Origin: Pseudooceanicola marinus
Lineage (GTDB): Bacteria > Pseudomonadota > Alphaproteobacteria > Rhodobacterales > Rhodobacteraceae
Length of the DNA stretch: 64,000 bases
Assembly (NCBI RefSeq): GCF_020177265.1
Contig: NZ_JAIVMC010000001.1
Location: 124,001 to 188,000, forward strand
Direction: 5' to 3'
In this document: piece by piece, positions 24,710 to 34,453 of the stretch
How positions within the stretch are numbered: the stretch's first letter is position 1
How the letters are laid out: each line of letters begins with the position of its first letter
Position numbers and translations under genes: made by a program
The notes under the pieces: model-generated
Told to the model about the DNA's origin: nothing
Seen by the model: the letters and a program-made list of their open reading frames with translations, nothing else
Database searches by the model: none

Positions 24710-24783
24710 TGGAGCGGGTAGCGGGAATCGAACCCGCGCGTTCAGCTTGGGAAGCTGACAGGCTACCATTACATCATACCCGC
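24710..24783 (-). tRNA. tRNA-Gly (CCC)
   Basis: The minus strand reads GCGGGTA at the 5' end, paired with TACCCGC, discriminator T and an encoded CCA at the 3' end (24710-24712). The anticodon arm is TCAGC-TTCCCAA-GCTGA, giving anticodon CCC for glycine codon GGG. The T arm GCGGGTTCGATTCCCGC is standard. Length 74 with CCA. Confidence 0.95.
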
Positions 24784-25016
24784 CGCGCGAGAGTTGAGGT
24801 ATGCCAAGCCCCCGGTCGCGTCAAGCGGGAAGTGAGAGGCGTCAGGCGGTTGGCGGTGGCGCTACGGGGAAATGGAGGAGGGGGCTCCGCCCCCGTCGCG
24901 CGGGGCGCGACTCCCCCCGGAGTATTTTGGACGAGGTGAAGCAGGGGCGGGGCGCGCGAGGCCGAGGCGCGCGCCCTTGGACGGAGGCGGGGCGAGATCC
25001 GGGCGCGGCCTCAGCC

Positions 25017-27065
25017 TCAGCCGCGCCGCCGCCTGCGCCGCCCGCCGCCGTCTGCGCCGCTGCCGCCGGTGTTGAAGCTGACATCGGGCAGCTGCACCAC
25101 CTTGGCCAGTTCCGGGAAGGGATCGCTGGCGTGGGGCAGGGCGTTGGCGGCGACGAAATGGGCCTGGAAGGCCGGCGCGATGGCGGTCTCGATCTTGGTG
25201 ATGCGGGCCACGTTGCCCTCGATCGCGGCGCGGGCCGCAATGTCGCACAGCGCGATCCGGGCGCCGGTGCCGGCGGCATTGCCGGCCGAGGTCACCCGCG
25301 CCAGCGGGACATCGGGGATCATGCCCAGCACCATGGCGTGTTTGGCGGAGATATGGGCCCCGAAGGCCCCGGCCAGCACCACGCGGTCTACACGCTCGAC
25401 CCCCATCTCGTCCATCAGCAGCCGGGCGCCGGCGTAGAGCGCGGATTTCGCCAGCTGGATCGCCCGCACGTCGCCCTGGGTCACGGTGATCAGCGGCCCG
25501 CCCTCGGCGCGACCGTCGTGCAGCACGTAGGCATGCGTGCGCCCGTCTGGGATGCAGCGCGCGCTGCCGGTCTGTTCGGCCGATCCGATCAGGCCCGAGG
25601 CATCCATGATGCCGGCCATGCGCATTTCGGCCAGGGCTTCGATGATGCCGGAGCCACAGATCCCGGTGACCCCGGTGGCGGCCACGCGGGGGGCGAAACC
25701 GGGATCGTCGGACCAGCGCTTCATCCCGATCACGCGGAAACGCGGCTCCTTCGTCACCGGGTCGATCTCCACCTTCTCGATGGCCCCCGGCGCGGCGCGC
25801 TGCCCGGAGGAGATCTGCGCCCCCTCGAAGGCTGGTCCGGTCGGGGAGGAGCAGGCCAGCACGCGGCTGGTGTTGCCCAGAAGGATCTCCGCGTTCGTGC
25901 CGACGTCGATGATCAGCACGAGGTCCTCGGATTTCTCCGGGGCCTCCGACAGGGCGACGGCAGCGGCATCCGCGCCCACATGCCCGGCGATGCAGGGCAG
26001 GATATAGAGCCGCGCACGCGGGTTGATGGCGGCAAAGCCCAGCTCGGCCGCAGGCAGGGACAGGGCGGAGGAGGTGGTCAGCGCGAAGGGCGCCTGGCCC
26101 AGCTCCGTCGGGTCGATGCCAAGCGCAAGGTGGTGCATCACCGGATTGCAGACCAGCGTCGCCTCGACGATCAGCGCCGGGTCGATCCCGGCGTCACGCG
26201 CCAGTTCCGCCGCGAGGTCCGACAGGGCGCCGCGCACGGCGTTTGTCATCTCGGTGTCGCCGCCGGGGTTCATCATCACGTAGGACACGCGGCTCATCAG
26301 GTCCTCGCCGAAGCGGATCTGCGGGTTCATCAGGCCCGAGGCGGCGCGCACCTCGCCTGTTTCCAGATCCGTCAGATGCGCCGCGATGGTGGTGGAGCCG
26401 AGGTCGATGGCCAGCCCGTACAGCCCGTCTTCGTGCAGGCCGGGGAAGAGGTGCAGCAGGCGCGGCGCGGCGCCGGTGTGGTCGCGGTAGACCGCCGCCG
26501 TCACCCGCCAGTTGCCCTTGCGCAGCACGCCCTGCAGCGCCGACAGCATCGATAGGTCGGCGGTCAGCCCGGTGACGCCCCATTGGGCCTCCAGCGCTGC
26601 GGAGAGCCGCTCGAAATCGCCGGAGGGATCGTGCATGTCGGGCTCCGCCACCTCGACGAAGTGCAGCCGGGTGGCGGGGTTCATGGTCAGGGCGCGGGTC
26701 TCCGCCCGCTTGCGGATCACCTGGCGGTGGACCTGGCTTTCGGCCGGCACGTCGATGACGACGTCCCCCTGCACCTGGGCCTGGCAGCTCAGCCGCCGCC
26801 CCTCGGGCAGACCGCGGGTGCTGTCGTAACGCGCCTCGACGCTGTTCCAGGGGGACAGGGCCGTGTCGGTGACGTGCACCCCGTGTTTCGGGAAATCGCC
26901 ATAGGCCGGCGTCACCTGGCATTTGGAACAGATGCCGCGCCCGCCGCAGACGGAATCGAGATCCACCCCCAGCTGGCGGGCGGCGGTCAGCACCGGTGTG
27001 CCCACGGGGAACCGTCCCCGCTTGCCCGAGGGGGTGAAGATGACGAGCGGGTCGGGATCGGTCAT
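25017..27065 (-). CDS. RACo-like ferredoxin/ASKHA corrinoid-activation protein
   Basis: A 682-residue protein with an N-terminal 2Fe-2S ferredoxin domain (cysteines in DSVCGGRGICSKCQ and RLSCQAQVQG) and a large ASKHA ATPase region (LAIDLGSTTIAAHLTDLETG, VLIIDVGTNAEILLG, GVTGICGSGIIEAL, VVLAGAFGAHIS). This is the layout of reductive activators of corrinoid proteins used by methyltransferases. ATG 27065 fits the family start. It stands alone here, with no corrinoid or methyltransferase gene beside it. The C-terminus ends in an unusual glycine-rich then arginine-rich tail (GADGGGRRRRRRG). Function in this organism is inferred from the family. Confidence 0.88.
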   Translation of the reverse strand: MTDPDPLVIFTPSGKRGRFPVGTPVLTAARQLGVDLDSVCGGRGICSKCQVTPAYGDFPKHGVHVTDTALSPWNSVEARYDSTRGLPEGRRLSCQAQVQGDVVIDVPAESQVHRQVIRKRAETRALTMNPATRLHFVEVAEPDMHDPSGDFERLSAALEAQWGVTGLTADLSMLSALQGVLRKGNWRVTAAVYRDHTGAAPRLLHLFPGLHEDGLYGLAIDLGSTTIAAHLTDLETGEVRAASGLMNPQIRFGEDLMSRVSYVMMNPGGDTEMTNAVRGALSDLAAELARDAGIDPALIVEATLVCNPVMHHLALGIDPTELGQAPFALTTSSALSLPAAELGFAAINPRARLYILPCIAGHVGADAAAVALSEAPEKSEDLVLIIDVGTNAEILLGNTSRVLACSSPTGPAFEGAQISSGQRAAPGAIEKVEIDPVTKEPRFRVIGMKRWSDDPGFAPRVAATGVTGICGSGIIEALAEMRMAGIMDASGLIGSAEQTGSARCIPDGRTHAYVLHDGRAEGGPLITVTQGDVRAIQLAKSALYAGARLLMDEMGVERVDRVVLAGAFGAHISAKHAMVLGMIPDVPLARVTSAGNAAGTGARIALCDIAARAAIEGNVARITKIETAIAPAFQAHFVAANALPHASDPFPELAKVVQLPDVSFNTGGSGADGGGRRRRRRG

Positions 27066-27291
27066 GGGGGCCTTCCGCGGGTTGTCCTGACCCCAGCCTA
27101 GGCGGTGGCGTGGGGCGGCGCGGGCCTGTCCCCGACGCGCCGGGGCGCAGTCCCGACATAGGCAGCCCGTGCAGGCCGGTGCCCGGGGCCGCCGGAACCG
27201 CCTCTCCGCATGCCCGTCATGCAAGCTCCGCAGGGGCATGATTTCGCCTTTCCCCTGCGTCCGAGACATGTAATAGGGAGGCGCCAAGTGA

Positions 27292-28761
<1,470 letters not shown>

Positions 28762-28790
28762 GGCTCGGACCTCACGCCCGTGACCCCGCA

Positions 28791-28827
28791 AAGGGCCGGT
28801 TGCGCGAAGGCGCACCGGCCCTTTTTC
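28791..28827 (+). terminator. Rho-independent terminator after guaB
   Basis: AAGGGCCGGT (28791-28800) pairs with ACCGGCCCTT (28814-28823), with an inner GCGC stem and a GAAG loop, followed by TTTTT. Confidence 0.9.
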
Positions 28828-28993
28828 GTGCCGTGCAGCAAGGTCGAGCATGCTGCGCCTTTTCCCGATCAGGTGCTCTGAGGCGAGACAGCTGGAGGTG
28901 GCATGCCTTGGTCTTCTTGCCGGTAAGCCTTTGCACTTCGTACGGGTATACAGCATTGTTCCGGCGGGGACGAATATTTGACCGAAGGGTACC

Positions 28994-29947
28994 ATGGGGA
29001 CGGGATACGCAGAGGACGGGGACCGCACGCGCGATGATGATGCGGCGCGGGCGGCCTGGCTTTATTATCGGGGCGGGATGCGGCAGGACCAGATCGCGCG
29101 TGAAATGGGGATTTCGCGCCAGCGCGTACAGCGCCTGGTGGCGCGGGCAACGCAGCAGGGGCTGGTCCAGGTGCGGATCGAGCATCCGATCGCCGCTTGC
29201 GAGGAACTGCAGCGCGATCTCGCGGCGCGTTTTGATCTTAAACTCGTTCGTGTGGCGCCGGGGCTGGGGGAGGGCACCGATCCGGTCGCGGCCATCGCGC
29301 CCTTTGCCGCCCAGGTGCTGGAGCGGATCCTGGCGGACCAGACGCCTCGGGTCGTGGGTCTGGCCTGCGGCAAGGCCATGAACGCCATGGCCGAGGAAAT
29401 GCAAAGCATGGACGCGCGCCATCATCGGCTGGTGTCCCTGGTCGGCAATGTCGCTCCGGACGGGGCGGCGGGGTTCCACGAGGCCCTGATGCGTGTCGCC
29501 GAACGGGTCGGCGCCCCGCCGCATCTTCTTCCGGTGCCGCTCATGGCGGGTGAAGCGGCGGAGGTGGCGCAGTACAGGGAGATGCCCCATGTGCGCCAGG
29601 CTCGGGATCTGGTCGCCACGGCTGGCACCGCCTTTGTCGGGGTTGGCGTGATTGCCACGCCGCTGCCCCTGGCTGACAGTCTGTCTCCGTCGGACGTCGA
29701 GAGCCTGCGGGCAGCGGGCGCGGTCGGAGAGCTCTGCGGTCATGCCTTCGATGCGGAAGGCCGCTACATCGACCATCCCTGCAACCGCCGCATGCTGAGC
29801 ATCCGCATGCCGCTTGGCCGCACGCGGGTGATCGGCCTGGCGGCGGGCCCGAACAAGGTCGCCCCGCTGAAGGCGGCTCTGCGGGGCGGGTTGTTGCAGG
29901 GCCTGGTAACCGACGAGGCGACGGCGCGCGCGCTGCTCGACCACTGA
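28994..29947 (+). CDS. SorC/DeoR-type sugar-binding transcriptional regulator
   Basis: A 317-residue regulator. An N-terminal HTH (YYRGGMRQDQIAREMGISRQ then RVQRLVARATQQGLV) is followed by the sugar-phosphate sensing domain of the SorC family (VVGLACGKAMNAMAEEM, VSLVGNVAP and GRTRVIGLAAGPNKVAPLKA). Such proteins bind sugar phosphates and control nearby sugar genes. It converges on the PfkB-type kinase gene, with a shared hairpin between them, so that kinase's pathway is a plausible target. No transporter gene is adjacent in this window. Confidence 0.88.
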   Translation: MGTGYAEDGDRTRDDDAARAAWLYYRGGMRQDQIAREMGISRQRVQRLVARATQQGLVQVRIEHPIAACEELQRDLAARFDLKLVRVAPGLGEGTDPVAAIAPFAAQVLERILADQTPRVVGLACGKAMNAMAEEMQSMDARHHRLVSLVGNVAPDGAAGFHEALMRVAERVGAPPHLLPVPLMAGEAAEVAQYREMPHVRQARDLVATAGTAFVGVGVIATPLPLADSLSPSDVESLRAAGAVGELCGHAFDAEGRYIDHPCNRRMLSIRMPLGRTRVIGLAAGPNKVAPLKAALRGGLLQGLVTDEATARALLDH

Positions 29948-30020
29948 ACCGATCGCCGCCCCAAGCGGTTGGAAATGTTCAGAAAGAACAAGCGTCTCCT
30001 AGCCAGGGCAGGTGGCTGGG

Positions 30021-30056
30021 CTTGTCATTCCCGGCCGAAATGCCGGAAATGACAAG
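30021..30056. terminator. Shared hairpin between convergent genes
   Basis: CTTGTCATT (30021-30029) pairs with AATGACAAG (30048-30056), with an inner CCGGC/GCCGG stem around a short loop. It lies between the SorC regulator and the kinase and can serve both directions. Confidence 0.75.
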
Positions 30057-30069
30057 AGATCGGGGCCTG

Positions 30070-30996
30070 TCAGTCGAGCTCGGACCGCCAGGGCGGGTTC
30101 GCGCCGGCCCGAGAGACGGTGACAGCCGCGACCCGTGCGCCGAAGTCGAGCGCGGCGCGCAGATCGGTCTCGTCGATCGCAGCCAGGTCGGCCTTGCTGA
30201 GCCGGCCGCGCGCGGAAAGCTCTGCAAGGACACCGGCATTGAAGGTATCCCCGGCGCCCACGGTATCGACCATCTCGGCGGTGCGGGCGGGCACCTGGAT
30301 CTCGCCCCCGGCGTGGAAGGCCTCGGCCCCGCGCGCGCCTCGCGTCAGGATCACCAGCGCGCCGGTCTGCGCCTGCAGGGCGCGGGCCTTCTCGCTGGAC
30401 CCTTCGGCCCCAGGGTGCAGCCAGTCCAGGTCCTCGTCCGAAATCTTGATGATGTCAGCCTGGCCCAGCATCCGCTCCATGCGATCCCGGAAGGCGGCCT
30501 CGTCGCGGATGAAGCCGGGGCGGATGTTCGGGTCGATCATCACCACGCGGTCCGCGCATTCCCGGGCGCAGAGGGTGGCGTAGGTCTCCGCCCCCGGTTC
30601 GACCGCCAGGGAGATCCCCCCGAAGTAAAGCGCCTCGCAGGTCTCGGGCAGCGCCGGAAGGTCCTCCGGCGCGATCATTCGGCCGGCGGAATTTTCATCG
30701 TGAAAACTGTAGCTTGCGCTGCCTTCCTGAAGTGTCACATAGGCCATGGTGGTGGGACGGTCGGCACGGATCAGGCGGGTGGTGTCGACGCCCGATGCGC
30801 CCAGGGCCTCCTTCAGCCGCTCTCCGAAGGGGTCGGTGGAAATGCCCGAGATCATGCCGACCTCGGTGCCCAGGCGGCCGAGGGCGATGGCGGTGTTGAA
30901 GACGGCGCCGCCCACGTGGGGCACGTAGGCGTCCTGGCCGTCCTTCGTCTTCGCGGGGATCATGTCGATCAGGGCTTCGCCACAACAGATCAGCAT
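30070..30996 (-). CDS. PfkB-family carbohydrate kinase (fructokinase-like)
   Basis: A 308-residue sugar kinase. ATG 30996 is preceded by GGAGGA. The N-terminus MLICCGEALIDMIPAK, PfkB signature 1 around GGAVFNTAIALGRLG and the catalytic signature DTVGAGDTFNAGVLAEL are all present, including the catalytic Asp of GAGD. It phosphorylates a free sugar with ATP; fructose is the likeliest substrate by overall pattern, but adenosine, ribose or ketogluconate kinases share the fold. It is convergent with the SorC regulator. Confidence 0.88.
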   Translation of the reverse strand: MLICCGEALIDMIPAKTKDGQDAYVPHVGGAVFNTAIALGRLGTEVGMISGISTDPFGERLKEALGASGVDTTRLIRADRPTTMAYVTLQEGSASYSFHDENSAGRMIAPEDLPALPETCEALYFGGISLAVEPGAETYATLCARECADRVVMIDPNIRPGFIRDEAAFRDRMERMLGQADIIKISDEDLDWLHPGAEGSSEKARALQAQTGALVILTRGARGAEAFHAGGEIQVPARTAEMVDTVGAGDTFNAGVLAELSARGRLSKADLAAIDETDLRAALDFGARVAAVTVSRAGANPPWRSELD

Positions 30997-31749
30997 CAGC
31001 GGGTCCTCCTCCGGGATGGTGTTTCGCGGGCAGGCATAAGGCATTCCGACGCGCGGGGCGAGAGAAAGCGTTATCGCTACCAAGCCGGGTCATCCCCACT
31101 TGGGAGAAGCCTGTGGATAACTCTGGGGATGAGCTGGTATGTTTTGGCAGCTCGACATGAAAAAGGCTGGCGGAACAGGGGGCTTGCCTGGATCGTCTGC
31201 GCCGTGGGGCCGCCGTTTTGTAGGCCTGAGAAGGTAGTGGCGGGGTGTTGGAAATCTCCGAATTGCAATGTGTTGTGACTATAACCTGTGGTGTCGCGTG
31301 AAGCTCCACGCGTCGTGGCCATTCAACTGGCGCCGGGGGCCTGGATCTGTGGACGGTCGCGGGACGGAGATGTGGAGACAAGGTGGATATGTTTTTTGCG
31401 GCCCTGGAAAAGGCTTAGGGGTGGAAAGCGCATCGACTTGTCGCGCCGGTGTGTGCGGCCGCGGAAGCGCGGAAAGGTGGCGGTGTTTGATGATGTTTGT
31501 AAGTTTTGTTGTTTAACTTCTTGAAATAGTGGGTGAAATGTCCGGCGTGTAGATTTCTTGAGGCTCGCACCGCTCTCCCGTCCGCGTTGGCGCTCAATCG
31601 TGGTGTACACGCCTCTGGAGGCCTGTGCGGGCGGTCCCGCTTGCCTCCTCCCGGCGGGCGGTTTAGGGGAAAGGCCTCTGGTCCCGCGCGCAGGCGGCCC
31701 GGCCCGCGACTGCGCCCGGTAGATCGTTTGCGCAGCGCAGGAGGCTTTG
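30997..31749. other. 750-base gene-free stretch with a perfect DnaA box
   Basis: No gene is seen. It contains a perfect DnaA-box complement TGTGGATAA at 31112-31120, several weaker TGTGGA- or GTGGATA-like words (about 31346, 31370, 31383), and AT-rich runs around 31490-31530. It ends with AGGAGG before the next gene. It could be a regulatory or replication-linked region, but there is no gene context to confirm this. Confidence 0.4.
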
Positions 31750-33162
31750 ATGACCCAGACGGTACAACCGCGTGAAACCGCAATCGCCACCGTGCACGCG
31801 ACCCTGGCCGAGGCCTTCGGCGACCGGCTTCAGACCGGCGCCGCGATCCGCGCACAGCACGCCAACACGGCGACGGGCCGCGGCACCCAGGCGCCCGACA
31901 TGGTGGTCTGGCCGGAAAGCACCGAAGAGGTGTCGCTGATCCTGCGAACCTGCTGGGCCCAGGGCGTGCCGGTCATTCCCTTCGGCGCGGGGTCGTCCCT
32001 GGAGGGGCAGCTGAACGCGCCTCAGGGCGGGGTGTCCCTGGACATGAGCCGCATGGCCGCCGTTCTGGAAACCCACCCCGAGGATCTGCTGGCCGTGGTG
32101 CAGCCCGGCATCACCCGCAAGCGGCTGAACGAGGAATTGCGGGCCACCGGCCTGACCTTCCCCATCGACCCCGGCGCCGACGCCTCGGTCGGCGGCATGT
32201 GCGCCACCCGGGCGTCCGGCACCAATGCCGTCCGCTATGGCACCATGGCCGACAACGTGCTGGCGCTGGAGGTGGTCCTGGCCGACGGCACCGTCATTCG
32301 CACCGGCTCCCGCGCGGCGAAATCCTCCGCCGGATATGATCTGACGCGGATGATGATCGGCTCCGAAGGGACCCTGGGGGTGATCACCGAGGCGACCCTG
32401 CGCCTGCGCGGCATCCCGGAAACCGTGCTGGGGGGCATCGCGGCCTTCCCCGATCTCGACAGCGCCGTCTCCGCCGTCATCCTGCTGGTCCAGATGGGGC
32501 TGGACATCGGCCGGGTGGAACTGCTGGACGCCATGCAGATCCGCGCCTGCAACGCCTATTCCAAGCTGGACCTGGAAGAGACCGTAACGCTGTTCTTCGA
32601 ATGCACGGGCACCGAGGTCGTGGCGCAGGACACCGCCGAGACCTTCGCCGAGATCGCCCGCGATGCCGGGGCCACCCATATCGACTGGTCGACCGATCCC
32701 GATACCCGCAACAAGCTGTGGGCGGCGCGCCACGACAGCTACTGGGCCGCGCTGGCGCTGCGGCCGGGCTGCAAGGGGCTGGTCAGTGACGCCTGCGTGC
32801 CGATTTCTGCCCTGGCGGAGAACATCTCCGCCGCGCAGGCGGACCTGCAGGCCAAGGGGCTGATCGGCACCATCCTTGGCCACGTGGGTGACGGTAACTT
32901 CCACGTCGTTCTGATGACCGACCCGGAGGATGCGGACGAGGCCGCGCGGGTCGAGGACTTCCTGCACGCCATCACCCTGCGCGCCCAGGCGGCAGGCGGC
33001 ACCTGCACCGGCGAACACGGGATCGGGCAGGGCAAGATGGGCGCCCTGGCCGAAGAGGTCGGCCCCGCGCTGGTCGCCATGCGCGCGGTGAAGGCGGCGC
33101 TGGACCCCAAGGGCATCCTGAACCCGGGCAAGATCTTCGCCATGACCGACGGGGCCGCCTGA
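31750..33162 (+). CDS. FAD-linked oxidase, D-lactate dehydrogenase (GlcD/LDHD) type
   Basis: A 470-residue flavoenzyme. The FAD (PCMH) domain contains VPVIPFGAGSSLEGQL and GGMCATRASGTNAVRYGTM; the C-terminal oxidase cap includes GHVGDGNFHVVLM and TGEHGIGQGKM, which hold the catalytic His and substrate-side residues. The family oxidises D-lactate, glycolate or other 2-hydroxy acids. ATG 31750 follows a perfect AGGAGG. It overlaps the methyltransferase gene start by one base, forming a two-gene unit with an unrelated partner. Confidence 0.93.
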   Translation: MTQTVQPRETAIATVHATLAEAFGDRLQTGAAIRAQHANTATGRGTQAPDMVVWPESTEEVSLILRTCWAQGVPVIPFGAGSSLEGQLNAPQGGVSLDMSRMAAVLETHPEDLLAVVQPGITRKRLNEELRATGLTFPIDPGADASVGGMCATRASGTNAVRYGTMADNVLALEVVLADGTVIRTGSRAAKSSAGYDLTRMMIGSEGTLGVITEATLRLRGIPETVLGGIAAFPDLDSAVSAVILLVQMGLDIGRVELLDAMQIRACNAYSKLDLEETVTLFFECTGTEVVAQDTAETFAEIARDAGATHIDWSTDPDTRNKLWAARHDSYWAALALRPGCKGLVSDACVPISALAENISAAQADLQAKGLIGTILGHVGDGNFHVVLMTDPEDADEAARVEDFLHAITLRAQAAGGTCTGEHGIGQGKMGALAEEVGPALVAMRAVKAALDPKGILNPGKIFAMTDGAA

Positions 33163-34325
33163 TGCAGCCCGCCGCCCGTATTGCCGCCGCCGCCGAGATC
33201 CTCGACCGCGTGCTGGAAGGGGAGGCCGCCGAGAAGGCGCTGACCTCTTGGGCGCGAGGCGCCCGCTTCGCCGGGTCCAAGGATCGCGCGGCGATCCGGG
33301 ACCACGTGTTCGACGCGCTGCGCTGCATGGGCTCCTTCGCCTTGCTGGGAGGGGCGCGGACCGGGCGCGGCCTGATGGCCGGGATGCTGCGCGATTCCAG
33401 GCAGGACCCGGCAGGGGTTTTCACCGGCGAAGGGCACGCGCCGGCACCGCTGACCGAGGCCGAGACCGGGCAGGGGCTGAGCGAGGACGAGGCCGGCTGG
33501 GCCGATATCCCCGACTGGGTCCGTCCCGACTTCGAGGCCTCTCTGGGCGACGACGCCCTGGCCGTGGCCAACGTGCTGCGCGCCCGGGCCCCGGTGCAGA
33601 TCCGGGTGAACCGCCGTCTGACGACCCGCGGTGCCCTGCAGACGGAGCTGGCGGACGAGGGTATCACTGCGCAGCCGATGGAGCTGGCCAAGGCCGCGCT
33701 GGAGGTCACCGAGGGGGCCCGCAAGCTTCAGCGCACCGCCGCCTACGAGGATGGCCGGTTCGAGATGCAGGACGCGGGCAGCCAGGCCATCTGCGAAGCG
33801 GTGCCGCTGGCCGACGGGCAGCGCGTGCTGGACTATTGCGCGGGCGGCGGCGGCAAGTCGCTGGCCCTCGGCGCCCGGGCCGAACTGCGCCTGCACGCCC
33901 ATGACGCGGCACCCCAGCGGATGAAGGACCTGCCGGCCCGCGCTCGCCGCGCCGGGCTGCGTGTCACCCTGCTGGACAGCGACGATCTGGCCGCCCATGG
34001 CCCCTTCGATCTGGTCTTCTGCGACGTGCCCTGTTCCGGCAGCGGTGCCTGGCGGCGCGCGCCCGAGGGCAAGTGGCGCCTGACCCGGGACCGGCTGGAA
34101 GAGCTGACGGCGATCCAGGCGCAGATCCTTTACGCGGCCGCGCCCCTGGTCGCCCCGGGCGGGCGGCTGGCCTATGCGACCTGTTCGCTCTTCGATGCCG
34201 AGAACGCCGCGCAGATCCAGGCCTTTCTGAACCGCACGCCCGGTTGGCGGCAGGACAGCGAACGGCGACTGACGCCGCTGGACGGCGGTGACGGCTTCTA
34301 CGTATCGCAACTATTGCGCGACTAA
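33162..34325 (+). CDS. RsmB/NOP2-type RNA cytosine-C5 methyltransferase
   Basis: A 387-residue SAM-dependent enzyme. The SAM motif is VLDYCAGGGGKSLALGA; motif IV with the releasing Cys is DVPCSGSGAWRRAPEGKW; motif VI with the catalytic Cys is YATCSLFDAEN. A charged N-terminal part corresponds to the NusB-like region in shortened form. Such enzymes place m5C in 16S rRNA; whether this is the main RsmB or a paralogue cannot be decided. It is coupled to the upstream oxidase by TGATG. Confidence 0.9.
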   Translation: MQPAARIAAAAEILDRVLEGEAAEKALTSWARGARFAGSKDRAAIRDHVFDALRCMGSFALLGGARTGRGLMAGMLRDSRQDPAGVFTGEGHAPAPLTEAETGQGLSEDEAGWADIPDWVRPDFEASLGDDALAVANVLRARAPVQIRVNRRLTTRGALQTELADEGITAQPMELAKAALEVTEGARKLQRTAAYEDGRFEMQDAGSQAICEAVPLADGQRVLDYCAGGGGKSLALGARAELRLHAHDAAPQRMKDLPARARRAGLRVTLLDSDDLAAHGPFDLVFCDVPCSGSGAWRRAPEGKWRLTRDRLEELTAIQAQILYAAAPLVAPGGRLAYATCSLFDAENAAQIQAFLNRTPGWRQDSERRLTPLDGGDGFYVSQLLRD

Positions 34326-34453
34326 TGTCCCATCTCTGCGCGGTGAACGGGCGTGTTCCGCTCGGCGCGGCGACGTTACCCTGTGTCCTGTTAACCATCG
34401 CTTAAATCCTGCCGGCGCAAGCTGCGGAGCAGAGTTTGGCGACAGGAGGCAAG

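Noticed and set aside
24710-24783. Prophage attachment site in the tRNA gene
   Set aside because: No second copy of the tRNA 3' end and no integrase gene are visible in the window.
31112-31120. Chromosomal origin
   Set aside because: One perfect DnaA box is not enough; no origin-linked genes are beside it.
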